64,000 nucleotides of DNA from Sphingomonas taxi (GCA_003240625.1 QFMX01000011.1:1-64000); one strand, 5' to 3'; counted from the stretch's first letter, positions 36,779-46,876 are shown. Program-made: numbers and translations. Notes: generated by a model not told the origin, from the sequence alone.

Positions 36779-36964
36779 TCAGGTCTTGAACGCCAGCCCG
36801 ACCGTGACGGCCAATGCGATCAGGGCGAGCATCTGGACGGTCGGCCAGTCGACCCAGCCGACCGAATCCGGATCGCGTCGCCGTCGCCGGCGTCGTTCGC
36901 CGAGCCCGGCGACGACCGCCAACGCGGCCAGGCCGCCGCTCGCACTCCACAACACCGGCCCCAT
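36779..36964 (-). CDS. Small two-span membrane protein
   Basis: A 61-residue protein with two hydrophobic stretches (LWSASGGLAALAVVAGLG and VQMLALIALAVTVGLAF) joined by an arginine-rich turn of nine basic residues (ERRRRRRRDPD). I recognise no named family. It starts 16 nt after phaR on the same strand, so it is probably cotranscribed with that repressor. It is convergent with the glycosyltransferase gene. Being short and arginine-rich in a GC-rich genome it may be spurious, but the position and two clean membrane spans favour a real gene. Confidence 0.55.
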   Translation of the reverse strand: MGPVLWSASGGLAALAVVAGLGERRRRRRRDPDSVGWVDWPTVQMLALIALAVTVGLAFKT

Positions 36965-36980
36965 CGTCCAGCCCGATCCG

Positions 36981-37517
36981 TCAGCCGAGCTTCTCGACCT
37001 TTTCCTGCAATTTGGCGAGTTCGGTGCGCAGGGCCGCGATCTCGTCGTCCTTGCTGGCGGCGGGTGCGGGTGTGGCCGGGTTCATCGCCTGCGCGGCGAC
37101 GTCGAACATCGCGAGATTGCGCTTGGCGAGATCGGCGAACGGCGAGTTCGCGAACGCACCCTCGACCGCGGACTTGAACTGATCGTGGTTGCGACGAAAG
37201 CTGTCCATCGACGCCTCGAGGTACCCGGGGACCATCGTCTGCATCGAGTCGCCGTACATCGAGATCAGCTGGCGCAGAAAGTTCACCGGCATCATCGTCT
37301 CGCCGCGACTCTCCTCCTCCATGATGATCTGGGTGAGGACGTTGTGGGTGATGTCCTCGTCGGTCTTCGCGTCGACCACCTTGAAGTCGCGGCCCTCGCG
37401 AGTCATCGTCGCCAGATGATCGAGCGTGATGTAGGATGAGGTCTCGGTGTTATAGAGCCGCCTGTTGGCGTATTTCTTGATGATGACGATTCCGTCGGCA
37501 GCCGGTTGCTTCTTCAT
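36981..37517 (-). CDS. phaR: PHA synthesis repressor PhaR
   Basis: A 178-residue regulator that binds both PHA granules and DNA. The conserved N-terminal domain is IIKKYANRRLYNTETSSYITLDHL and the next DIT/LTQIIMEEE segment, followed by FLRQLISMYGDSMQTMVPGYLE. The C terminus is a short Ala-rich and coiled tail. In Paracoccus and Rhodobacter the homologue represses phasin and its own gene until granules appear. The start lies 14 nt from the divergent phaC-like start, so the two promoters must overlap the coding sequences. A possible operator is noted before the depolymerase gene at 62.8 kb. Confidence 0.94.
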   Translation of the reverse strand: MKKQPAADGIVIIKKYANRRLYNTETSSYITLDHLATMTREGRDFKVVDAKTDEDITHNVLTQIIMEEESRGETMMPVNFLRQLISMYGDSMQTMVPGYLEASMDSFRRNHDQFKSAVEGAFANSPFADLAKRNLAMFDVAAQAMNPATPAPAASKDDEIAALRTELAKLQEKVEKLG

Positions 37518-37531
37518 GGATCCCCCGTCTT

Positions 37532-38590
37532 ATGTTTGAAACGGAGGCTACAGTCTTTGATGACGCACCGCAACAAGGTCCGAGGCCCTTACCCTTGTTC
37601 CTCAGCGTGCTGCGCAGCGAGACCGCAGCATCGCCCGACCGGATGGCCAGCGCACTAGCCGGATTGCGCGCCTATCAGGCCGCGCCACGAGCGCAGCGCG
37701 CCGATCCGATGCCTGCTGTTCACAGCGCGGGGCGGGTTTCGCTGCGCGATTACGGTGGCAGCGGACGGCCGGTAGTGTTCGTTCCGTCCTTGATAAATCC
37801 GCCCGATATCCTCGATCATTCGCCCGAGTCTTCGCTGGTGCGGTGGATCGCGGAGCAGGGATTCCATGCGTGGCTCGTCGACTGGGGATCGCCCGGCAGC
37901 GCCGACCGCGACCTCGATCTGGCGGCGCATGTCGAGCGGCTGCTGATGCCGTTGCTACGGGCGCTGGACGAACCGCCGGTGTTGGTCGGCTATTGCCTCG
38001 GCGGCACGCTCGCGCTCGGTGCCGCTGCGATTACCCCCGTTGCGGGGGTCGCGACGATCGCCGCGCCGTGGCACTTCGCGGGCTATGGCGAGGGTCGGTC
38101 CGCGCTTGCCGCCACCTGGGCAGCAGTCCAGCCCGCCGCGGCGATGCTCGGCCTACTGCCGGTGGAAGTCCTGCAAGCGGGCTTCTGGCAACTCGATCCC
38201 GCGCGTACGATCGCAAAATACGAGGCGTTCGCCGACCTCGCCCCGGACAGCGACGCGGCGCGCGCGTTCGTCCGACTCGAAGATTGGGCGAACGCGGGCG
38301 CGCCGCTTCCCTACGCCGCCGCCGCCTCGTTGTTCGAGGACTGCATCGCCAACGACCTGCCCGGCAAAGGCCGCTGGGCCATCGCCGGTACCGTGGTCGA
38401 CCCGCTCGCACTCGCCTGCCCGACCGTCGAGTTCGTCTCGCTTAGCGACCGAATAGTCCCCGCCGCCACCGCGATCGGACTTGCCGACCGCCGCGATCTG
38501 GGTGCCGGCCATGTCGGCATGATCGTCGGCCGTTCTGCGCGCGCGCGCCTCTGGGAACCGCTCGCCAACTGGATCGCCGCGCTCGGCTGA
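37532..38590 (+). CDS. PhaC-like alpha/beta hydrolase (class III-like PHA synthase)
   Basis: A 352-residue alpha/beta hydrolase with a PHA-synthase layout: the lipase-like box VGYCLGG with nucleophile Cys155, VFVPSLINPPDILD (oxyanion-side segment), Asp306 in SLSDRIVP and His327 in GAGHVGMIVG. The HVGMIVG surroundings and the length are closer to class III PhaC (about 355 residues, which needs PhaE) than to class I (about 590). No phaE is seen. It sits between phaR and phaA, supporting a PHA role, either polymerase or thioesterase-like; activity is unproven. The N-terminal RPLPLFLSVLR belongs to this subgroup, so the start is near 37532. Confidence 0.72.
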   Translation: MFETEATVFDDAPQQGPRPLPLFLSVLRSETAASPDRMASALAGLRAYQAAPRAQRADPMPAVHSAGRVSLRDYGGSGRPVVFVPSLINPPDILDHSPESSLVRWIAEQGFHAWLVDWGSPGSADRDLDLAAHVERLLMPLLRALDEPPVLVGYCLGGTLALGAAAITPVAGVATIAAPWHFAGYGEGRSALAATWAAVQPAAAMLGLLPVEVLQAGFWQLDPARTIAKYEAFADLAPDSDAARAFVRLEDWANAGAPLPYAAAASLFEDCIANDLPGKGRWAIAGTVVDPLALACPTVEFVSLSDRIVPAATAIGLADRRDLGAGHVGMIVGRSARARLWEPLANWIAALG

Positions 38591-38623
38591 CCTACATGGG
38601 GTCCAAACATAGAGGATCCCGAC

Positions 38624-39808
<1,185 letters not shown>

Positions 39809-39854
39809 CGTTAACGACCGATTATTGCTCTATGATGCCCAACATGACGGAATC

Positions 39855-39870
39855 GTGACGTTTTTGTCAC
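39855..39870. repeat. Short inverted repeat GTGAC-N6-GTCAC
   Basis: GTGAC (39855-39859) and GTCAC (39866-39870) flank GTTTTT between phaA and the TonB-receptor gene. It lies 120-135 nt before the receptor start, in the likely promoter region. It could be an operator or chance; no factor can be named. Confidence 0.35.
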
Positions 39871-39896
39871 AATCGTTAAACGTAATGCGTCTTCGG

Positions 39897-39927
39897 GCCG
39901 GCCAAAGCTGAACAAGGGCTTGCCGGC
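39897..39927 (+). terminator. Possible phaA terminator hairpin
   Basis: GCCGG (39897-39901) and GC of CCAAAGC pair with GGCTTG-CCGGC (39917-39927), with small bulges, and the stem is followed by TTT. It lies about 90 nt after the phaA stop. The tail is short, so this is a weak prediction. Confidence 0.35.
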
Positions 39928-39990
39928 TTTACCCTTATTGGACTTGTATCCCCTCAACGGCACCGTTGCCGATAAAAGGGGGATCGCATT

Positions 39991-42954
39991 TTGTTCCGGA
40001 CGCACGTTTTTCTTTCCGCTACCATTCTCGCTGCAGGGTTTGTTCTGCCGACGGTCGCCTATGCGCAGGCCGTACCGTCAACAACGGACGGCACCGCTGC
40101 GCAGAACGAGCTTCCGGAGCAGACCGACACGCCGGGCGAAAACGATGCCATTGTCATTACCGGTTCGCGCATCGCCCAACAGGGTCTGACCTCGACCGTT
40201 CCGATCACCGTCACGTCCAGTGTTGACATCCAACAGGACGCTGCACTGAACATTCAGGATACCCTTCAGCAGCTCCCGCAGTTTGGCGTGGGAACGAGCC
40301 GGTTCAATTCGAACTTCCTTACCTCGGGCAACGGCGCCGCGACTCTCAACTTGCGTGGCCTCGGAGCGAACCGCACGTTGGTCCTGGTCAACGGTCGGCG
40401 GTATGTCGCCGGTTTCGGCGGTGCGGCGAGCGTCGACGTCAACAACATCCCCACCGATTTCATCGAGGGGGTCGATACCATTACAGGGGGCACATCGGCG
40501 GTCTACGGATCCGACGCGATCGCGGGCGTCGTGAACTTCAGAATGCGCGATTCGTTCGAAGGCTTCCAAGTCCGCGGCCAGACCGGCATTTCGGAGCGCG
40601 GCGACACGGACCAGCAGCTCATCACGATAACCGGCGGCTCGACGTTGGCCGATGGCCGCTGGAAGATGATCGGGAATCTGACCTATGACAGGTCGGGTGC
40701 CTTACGTTCGGCAGACCGTGCGCGATCTAGTGAAGATTGCGGCATTCCGGTCAGCAATGCCGAAGGCATCGTCTGCGGCCCGGCGTCCTACAGCGTCTTT
40801 TCCGCGCAGGGGCAGTTTTACTACAATGTGCGCGGCACTGGTGCGAACCCGGTACTCGACATCCCGAGTGCCGCCAACTCGAACTTCAGCTACGACAACG
40901 CCAACAACCTGATTACCGGGACAGGCCCCGGCTTCAATCGGAACGCGGTGCGCTTCATCGCGACCCCGGTCGAGCGGTACATGGCCGCGTTCAACACCTC
41001 GTTCGAGATCAGTCCGGCGGCGACGGTGTTCCTCGAAACCAACTATAACAAGGTAAAGTCCCGGTCGGCGTTGGAGCCTTCGGCAATCGCAATCGGTCTT
41101 GTCCCCAACGCGGACGTCCTTTCGTCGATCGCGATCACCAACCCGTTCATTCCGCAGTCCGTTCAGGCAATCATCGCGGCGCGCAACAGCGACGCCAATC
41201 CGGCGAACGATATTACCGGCATTTCAACGCGCCGCCGTTTCAACGAGGTCTTCGATCGCAGCAACACGAACGATCGCGACACGATCCGTGCAGCGGCCGG
41301 CGTCCGCGGCGTCCTCGGCGGTGGCTGGCGCTATGAAGGTAGCTATGTCTACGGGCGCTTCTCGGACTATACGGCAAGCGAGACGGCGGTCAAAAGCCGT
41401 ATCGGCGAAGCACTCGATGCGGTTTCGCTCAATGGCCAGATCGTCTGCCGTAGCGAAGCAGCGCGCGCTGCGGGATGCGCGCCCCTCAATCTGTTCGGAG
41501 CGGGCTCCGCCAGTGCCGCCGCTTCTGCGTACGTCCAGTCGGACATTCCGCGCAGCCTGCGGGTCACCAACCAGCAGCATGTCGCGAACGCCAGCATCTC
41601 GGGTTCGCCCTTCTCGCTCTGGGCAGGGGACGTCGGCATCGCGGTAGGCGGGGAGTTCCGCCGTGAAACCTCGTCGAGCGACAGCGACGCACTGACCAAC
41701 GCTGGTCTTAACATCGGCAATCAGGCACCTGATTTCAGTGGTGCGTTCAACGTCTGGGAAGTGTTCGGCGAAACGCGGATACCGCTGATCAAAGACAGTT
41801 TCGTCAAGTCGTTCGATCTCATCGGTGCCGTCCGCTATTCCGACTACACGACGGTCGGCAGCGTGCTGAGCTGGAATGCGGGTGCCGAGTTCGAGCCATT
41901 TAGCGGGCTTTTTCTCCGTGGTGGATACGCACGTGCGAACCGTGCACCGACCATCGGTGAGCTGTTCCAGCCGCCTGCCGAAACTTTCGCAGCGGTTGCC
42001 GATCCCTGCAACGGCGTAAACGCAACCAATAATCCGGGGGTGAGTGCGACCTTCCCGAATGGATTTGGCGCAGCGTGCCGCCAGCTTCCAAGTGTACAGG
42101 CTGCGATCGCAAGCACGGGTGCGTTCAACTACACGCTTGCTCAGCAGCAAGGCATAAACGGGTTCACCGGGGGCAATACAGCTCTTAACGAAGAGACAGC
42201 AAGTACGCTGACGCTCGGCGCGGTCATCACGCCAAACCAGATGCCCGGGTTCAGCTTCACGGTAGATTATTTCAACATTCGCTTGAAAGACGGCATCGCG
42301 AACTTGGGTCGTCAGTTCTCGATCCAGCAGTGTCTCCAGTCGGGCGATCCGATCTTCTGTTCACAGGTGATCCGCGATGACACGGGCCGGCTGCGGACGG
42401 TAAACGGTCAGCTTATCAACGTCGCCCAGACGCTGACGGACGGTATCGATGTAGGGGGCCGTTTCGGACGGAGGCTCGCAGGAGGCGACCGCCTCGACCT
42501 CTCGGTCAACTACTCAGTGCGCTTCCGGTACGAAACGCAGGCTAATCCAGTCGCCCCGGTGGTAGAGAATGTCGGCACGGCTGGATCTCAGTTGCAGAAG
42601 CACCGCATCTTCACGCGCGCAGCATACACGATCCAGGACCAGTTCCAGATCGGCTGGCAGATGACCTATCTGGGCGGAGCCGTGTCGAGCGTTACGTTCG
42701 CAAACAGCAATCCTGCGATCGAGGCGCTCAATCGCATCCCGGTCTACACCTACCATGATTTCCAGTTCCGCTGGAACGTGGACCCCGAGCAGAAGTTCAG
42801 TTTCTACGTCAATGTGAACAACGCGTTCGACAAGCAGCCGCCGTTCTTGCCGGGCTCGCCGTTTGCAGCGTCGATCACGGGAACCGAGACCCAGGCGGAC
42901 GTTTACGATCCGGTCGGTCGCAGCTTTGCAATGGGCTTCCGCGCGAAGTTCTGA
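39991..42954 (+). CDS. TonB-dependent outer-membrane receptor
   Basis: A 987-residue outer-membrane transporter of the long type common in sphingomonads. A signal peptide (1-26, ending AYAQ) leads to a plug with IVITGSRIAQQGL, LRGLGANRTLVLVNGRR, GVDTITGGTSAVYGSDAIAGVVN and a barrel ending in the aromatic QADVYDPVGRSFAMGFRAKF. The start is TTG at 39991: AAAGGGGG lies 8 nt ahead and gives a complete signal peptide. This class usually takes up large substrates (oligosaccharides, peptides); no partner enzyme is adjacent, so the substrate is unknown. The only close neighbour is alr, convergent. Confidence 0.92.
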   Translation: MFRTHVFLSATILAAGFVLPTVAYAQAVPSTTDGTAAQNELPEQTDTPGENDAIVITGSRIAQQGLTSTVPITVTSSVDIQQDAALNIQDTLQQLPQFGVGTSRFNSNFLTSGNGAATLNLRGLGANRTLVLVNGRRYVAGFGGAASVDVNNIPTDFIEGVDTITGGTSAVYGSDAIAGVVNFRMRDSFEGFQVRGQTGISERGDTDQQLITITGGSTLADGRWKMIGNLTYDRSGALRSADRARSSEDCGIPVSNAEGIVCGPASYSVFSAQGQFYYNVRGTGANPVLDIPSAANSNFSYDNANNLITGTGPGFNRNAVRFIATPVERYMAAFNTSFEISPAATVFLETNYNKVKSRSALEPSAIAIGLVPNADVLSSIAITNPFIPQSVQAIIAARNSDANPANDITGISTRRRFNEVFDRSNTNDRDTIRAAAGVRGVLGGGWRYEGSYVYGRFSDYTASETAVKSRIGEALDAVSLNGQIVCRSEAARAAGCAPLNLFGAGSASAAASAYVQSDIPRSLRVTNQQHVANASISGSPFSLWAGDVGIAVGGEFRRETSSSDSDALTNAGLNIGNQAPDFSGAFNVWEVFGETRIPLIKDSFVKSFDLIGAVRYSDYTTVGSVLSWNAGAEFEPFSGLFLRGGYARANRAPTIGELFQPPAETFAAVADPCNGVNATNNPGVSATFPNGFGAACRQLPSVQAAIASTGAFNYTLAQQQGINGFTGGNTALNEETASTLTLGAVITPNQMPGFSFTVDYFNIRLKDGIANLGRQFSIQQCLQSGDPIFCSQVIRDDTGRLRTVNGQLINVAQTLTDGIDVGGRFGRRLAGGDRLDLSVNYSVRFRYETQANPVAPVVENVGTAGSQLQKHRIFTRAAYTIQDQFQIGWQMTYLGGAVSSVTFANSNPAIEALNRIPVYTYHDFQFRWNVDPEQKFSFYVNVNNAFDKQPPFLPGSPFAASITGTETQADVYDPVGRSFAMGFRAKF

Positions 42955-43015
42955 TCGTCGCAGAATGCAATTCAAGGGGGCCGTCCTACGGGGCGGCCCT
43001 TCCTGTTTCAGGTCA

Positions 43016-44050
43016 TCAGACCCATGCTCGTCGAAAGCGCGCGCCCAGACCCGTCAGAAGCTCATATTGCGACATGCCGGACCGTTCCGCCGCCATCGGC
43101 AGCGCAAAATCAAGGCCGATCCAAGATCCTTCTTCGAGATTGGCCGCGTTCGTCACGTCGATCGCCACGAGATCCATCGATACGCGGCCGATCACGGGCA
43201 TCGCGATGCCGCCCTCCGATGCGGTTCCGCAGTTCGAAAATCCACGGAAATAGCCGTCAGCATAGCCTAGGTTGACGATCGCCACCTCGGTGTCGGCGGG
43301 CGCGGTCCAGGTTGCGTTGTAGCCTACCGTTTGACCGGCGCTGACCTGCCGACGCTGGAGGATCTGCGCTTCGAGCGTCACCGTCGGCCGGATCACTGCG
43401 GCCAGATCCGCGCGCGGGATGCCGCCGTAAAGCGCCAGGCCCGGGCGGGTCAGGTCGAACGCATAGCCCTTGAGCGCGATGCCGGCGGAGTTGGCGAGGC
43501 TCACGCGTCGCGCGGACGTCGTGCCGGCCACTGCGGCAAAGCGGTCGCGCTGCACCGCGTTCATCGGCACATCCTCATCGGCGCACGCCAAGTGGCTCAT
43601 CAGCGTTTCGACCGCGAGGCCGTCGAGCAGGCCGCCGGCGATGTCGTCCGCCGACACGCCGAGGCGATTCATGCCGGTGTCGACCATCACGTCGCAGGGG
43701 CCGCCGCCCGCCGCTTTCCAGCGCGCGACCTGGGTGGGGGTGTTGAGGACCGGGCGGGCGAAGCCGGCGGTGGCGGCGGGCATATCTTCCTCGCGGACGC
43801 CGTGGAGGACGGACACCGTCAGGCCCAATGGGGCGAGTTCGGCGGCTTCCTGCCAGTTCGAGACGAAGAAATCGCGGCAGCCTGCGGCAGCGAGGCGACG
43901 AGCGACCTCGATCGCGCCGAGGCCATAGCCGTTCGCCTTGACCGCGGCGCCGCATGCCGCGGTGCCGCTCATGCGGTTGAGCGTGCGCCAGTTCTGGACG
44001 AGGGCGTCGCCGTCTAGGCGCAGGCGGAGGGGAGCGGGAATGTCGATCAC
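43016..44050 (-). CDS. alr: Alanine racemase
   Basis: PLP enzyme of 344 residues that makes D-alanine for the cell wall. The Schiff-base lysine is K38 in AAVKANGYGLG, and the second catalytic base is Tyr244 in GYNATW. The TIM-barrel and C-terminal beta domain (VAIVNLGYADGYFRGFSNCG; IGRVSMDLVAIDVT) are complete. The start is GTG at 44050 (VIDIPAPLRLRLDGDAL), selected because the upstream frame reads like non-coding DNA. It lies downstream of the cobalamin transporter genes but is not obviously part of that operon (106 nt gap). Whether it is biosynthetic or catabolic cannot be told here. Confidence 0.93.
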   Translation of the reverse strand: MIDIPAPLRLRLDGDALVQNWRTLNRMSGTAACGAAVKANGYGLGAIEVARRLAAAGCRDFFVSNWQEAAELAPLGLTVSVLHGVREEDMPAATAGFARPVLNTPTQVARWKAAGGGPCDVMVDTGMNRLGVSADDIAGGLLDGLAVETLMSHLACADEDVPMNAVQRDRFAAVAGTTSARRVSLANSAGIALKGYAFDLTRPGLALYGGIPRADLAAVIRPTVTLEAQILQRRQVSAGQTVGYNATWTAPADTEVAIVNLGYADGYFRGFSNCGTASEGGIAMPVIGRVSMDLVAIDVTNAANLEEGSWIGLDFALPMAAERSGMSQYELLTGLGARFRRAWV

Positions 44051-44156
44051 CCGGCGCGGGATAGTGCCGCGGGCGCGGCGCGTCGATGATCTTTCACCCT
44101 GCCGCCCCCCCGGCTCACCACAGCGCGGCTTCGATCCACCGGGCGTGTCGCTCGGT

Positions 44157-44936
44157 CTAGCCGACCTCGACACGCCCGACCGGCACCAGCAACCGGCGGC
44201 CGCCATCGTCGAGCGGCGCGACGCGGACACCGAACACGCGGGCGAGCGTGTCCGCGGTCATCACCTCGGCGACCGGACCGAACGCGACGATGCGACCGTC
44301 GGCGATCAGCAACGCGTCGTCCGCCGCGCGCTGCGACTGGACGAGATCGTGGAGGACGATCGCGACCCCTGCCCCGCCGGCCGCGTAGGCGCGCAGACGG
44401 GCGAGCAGGTCGATCTGGTGCGAGGGGTCGAGGCTGGCGAGCGGTTCGTCGGCGAGTAGCCAGCGGGGTTCGCCGGCGAACACGCGGGCGAGCAGGACGC
44501 GGGCGCGCTCGCCGCCGGAGAGTTCGCCGACCGGGCGATCTGCGAGGTGCGTGGTCTCGGTATCGTGCATCGCGCGGTCGGTGGCAGCGCGGTCTTCGGG
44601 TGACGGGGCGGCATGTGCGCCGAGATGGGGCAGGCGGCCGAGCGCGACGACGTCGCGGGCGATAATGTTCCAGTGGACCGTCGCGTCCTGTGGGAGGTAG
44701 CCGATCGCGCGGGCGCGGGCGCGCGGGTCCATCGTCGCGACGTCCTGCATGTCGATTCGGACGCGGCCCGCGCTGCCACCGACGAGCGCGGCGGCGGCCT
44801 TGACGAGCGAGCTCTTGCCGGCGCCGTTGGGGCCGAGGATCGCGGTGACACGGCCAGGGCGCAGGTGCGCGGACACGTCGTGGAGGACGGTGCGCTTGCC
44901 GAGCGTCACGCGCAGTGCGTCGACGATCAGATCCAT
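44157..44936 (-). CDS. btuD: Cobalamin-type ABC transporter ATP-binding protein
   Basis: ATPase of an iron/cobalamin-type importer, 259 residues. Walker A GPNGAGKSS, signature LSGGERARVLLARVFAGE, Walker B WLLADEPLASLD and the switch His in IVLHDL are all intact, and Q in YLPQDA is the Q-loop. It overlaps the end of the permease gene by 10 nt. It is the last gene of the riboswitch-controlled btuB-btuF-btuC-btuD set, which supports cobalamin over iron as the substrate. Confidence 0.9.
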   Translation of the reverse strand: MDLIVDALRVTLGKRTVLHDVSAHLRPGRVTAILGPNGAGKSSLVKAAAALVGGSAGRVRIDMQDVATMDPRARARAIGYLPQDATVHWNIIARDVVALGRLPHLGAHAAPSPEDRAATDRAMHDTETTHLADRPVGELSGGERARVLLARVFAGEPRWLLADEPLASLDPSHQIDLLARLRAYAAGGAGVAIVLHDLVQSQRAADDALLIADGRIVAFGPVAEVMTADTLARVFGVRVAPLDDGGRRLLVPVGRVEVG

Positions 44937-45895
44937 GCCCGGCCCCGTTCCTTGACCAGCAACCCGAGAAAGAACGGCGCGCCGATAAGCGCCATCGCGA
45001 CGCCGAGCCGGACTTCGCCTGCGCCGGGGGCGAGGCGGACGAGGCTGTCGGCAGCGAGCACGAGCGCCGCGCCGCCAAGCGCCGAGGGCAGCAGCAAGGC
45101 GCTCGGGCGGTGGCCGAAGATCGGGCGCAGCAGATGCGGCACGACGAGGCCGACGAAGCCGATCACGCCGGTCATCGCGACGCCCGCGCCGACCACCAGT
45201 CCGGTGCCGAGCACGACCAGCCACCGGACGCGGCCCATCCTTATGCCGAGCGACCGCGCCGCCGCCTCGCCGAGCGACAGCGCGTCGAGCGAGCGGCCGG
45301 TGAGCATCAGCAGCACGCCGCCGAGCAGCATCGGCGGCAGGGCGAGCGTGATATCATCCCAGCCGCGGTCGGTCAGCGCACCCATGATCCAGTCGATCAC
45401 CTCGGCGACCGCATAAGGGTTGGGCGCGATCGAGATCAGGAACGCGGTCAGCGCACCGGCGAGGCTGGCGAGCACGGTGCCCGCGAGGATAAAGGTGATC
45501 GCGCTAGGCGACCGCCACGTCAGCGCGGCGAGCAACGCGACCGCGCCCCCCGCCCCGAGCATCGCGGCGGCGAAGATCGCCAGGCCCGAACCGGCGCCGA
45601 AGAGGATCGCGGCGACCGCGCCGAGTGCCGCGACCGACGACACGCCGACGACCGCCGGGTCGGCGAGCGGGTTGCGGAGATAGCCTTGCAGGACCGCACC
45701 CGACAGCCCGAGCGTCGCGCCGAGTGCGAGCCCGAGCACCGCGCGAGGCAGGCGGAGTTGGAGGATGATCCACCAGCGCGGGTCGCTCGAGAACCACGCG
45801 TCGAGCGGCACCCAGACTTTCCCGCAGCCGAGCGACAGGCCGAACAGGACGACCACAAGGACAGCCAATACGGCAAGTTTGAGCGTACGGGTCAT
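44927..45895 (-). CDS. btuC: Cobalamin-type ABC transporter permease
   Basis: FecCD/BtuC-family permease of 322 residues with about ten membrane spans. Family motifs: RLPRAVLGLALGATLGLSGAVLQGYLRNPLADP, GVSSVAALGA and the MTGVIGFVGLVVPHLLRPIFGHR cytoplasmic coupling region. Transports the substrate across the inner membrane together with BtuD. It overlaps btuD. It follows btuF after a palindromic repeat in the gap. Confidence 0.9.
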   Translation of the reverse strand: MTRTLKLAVLAVLVVVLFGLSLGCGKVWVPLDAWFSSDPRWWIILQLRLPRAVLGLALGATLGLSGAVLQGYLRNPLADPAVVGVSSVAALGAVAAILFGAGSGLAIFAAAMLGAGGAVALLAALTWRSPSAITFILAGTVLASLAGALTAFLISIAPNPYAVAEVIDWIMGALTDRGWDDITLALPPMLLGGVLLMLTGRSLDALSLGEAAARSLGIRMGRVRWLVVLGTGLVVGAGVAMTGVIGFVGLVVPHLLRPIFGHRPSALLLPSALGGAALVLAADSLVRLAPGAGEVRLGVAMALIGAPFFLGLLVKERGRAWI

Positions 45896-45932
45896 CCCGA
45901 CATATGCTCATCTGCGCGTACGCCACACATAG

Positions 45933-46040
45933 CCACCTCCCCGGCGAAGGCCGGGGTCCAGTCGGGGGACGATCGTAACTGTGGGCGGAACTCCATTACT
46001 CCGGCCTTCCCAACTGGGCCCCGCCCTTCGCCGGGGTGGT
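45933..46040. repeat. Paired palindromic repeat (CCCCGGCGAAGGCCGGGG type)
   Basis: CCACCTCCCCGGCGAAGGC and the CTTCGCCGGGGTGG at the right end form an inverted pair with GGGTCCAGTCGGG and CCCAACTGGGCCC inside. It lies within the cobalamin uptake operon, between btuF and btuC. Confidence 0.78.
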
Positions 46041-46063
46041 TTTGGTATGGGTGTCGCATAGCA

Positions 46064-46876
46064 TCACAGCCCCGCCCTTATCGCGGCTAGGCGTTCGAGG
46101 GCGGGCGGGATGGTCGGGCCGCCGCAGTTGATCAGCACGCGCGGGAAGACGGCTTGCGGCGTGGTCGGCAGCAGGCGGTGGCGCAACGCGGTGCCGCGGC
46201 TGGCGCGTTCGAGGGCGATCACGATGGACGGGGGCTGCGTCACGATCGTCTCGGCGGACAGCGTGCCGGTATGCGTCAGGCCGTAGGTCGCGGCGGCGTT
46301 GCGGAAGCCGACGCGGGTCATCATCTCGTTCAGCAACGTGCTCCCCCCGGTTACCAGATCGCCGCTGATATACAGCAACGCGCTCGGCGATGGGCCATCT
46401 TCGGATCGATCCTTGCGGCTCCAGCGAGTCACGGCGCGGTCGATATCGGCATTGATCCGCGCGCCACCCGCAGGCGCGCCCACGGCATCGGCGATCTGCG
46501 TCACCTGCGCCTGGCTCTCGGCGATCGAGTCGGGGATGCCGAGCAGGAGCGTCTTCAGACCGGCGCGCGCATAGGCCGCCTGCGTCGCCGGCGGGGTGTA
46601 GGTGCTGGCGATGACGAGATCGGGGTGCAGCGCGATCACCTCCTCCGCGGTCCCGGCGGTGGCGTGGAAGCGGCGTGCGACCGTGAGCGGGAGCGAGGTC
46701 GCCGCCGGGTCCTGAGAATAATGGCTGATCGCCGCGATCCGCGCGGGGGGCAGAATCCGGATCAGCACCGAGTCGACGCAAGGATTGGTCGAGACGATCC
46801 CGCCGCCGCCACCGCCGGGTGGCCGTGCGCAGGCCCCCAGCAGCAGCATGAGAAGGATCGTCCCGCCCCTCCTCAC
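46064..46876 (-). CDS. btuF: Cobalamin-type ABC transporter substrate-binding lipoprotein
   Basis: A 270-residue periplasmic binding protein with a lipobox LLLGAC (about Cys15), so probably lipid-anchored. Class III binding-protein features are seen: IVSTNPCVDSVLIRILPPARIAAISHYS, EEVIALHPDLVIASTYTPP and the LEFINE-like C-terminal segment. The start is GTG at 46876, overlapping the btuB stop (GTGA), so it is coupled to the receptor. A run of glycines (PPGGGGGGIV) follows the lipid-anchor cysteine as a tether. Confidence 0.86.
   Translation of the reverse strand: MRRGGTILLMLLLGACARPPGGGGGGIVSTNPCVDSVLIRILPPARIAAISHYSQDPAATSLPLTVARRFHATAGTAEEVIALHPDLVIASTYTPPATQAAYARAGLKTLLLGIPDSIAESQAQVTQIADAVGAPAGGARINADIDRAVTRWSRKDRSEDGPSPSALLYISGDLVTGGSTLLNEMMTRVGFRNAAATYGLTHTGTLSAETIVTQPPSIVIALERASRGTALRHRLLPTTPQAVFPRVLINCGGPTIPPALERLAAIRAGL

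Noticed and set aside
45900..46060. Transposon end in the btuF-btuC gap
   Set aside because: The inverted repeat is a member of the CACCCCGGCG repeat family that recurs in many gaps; no transposase or target-site duplication is seen.
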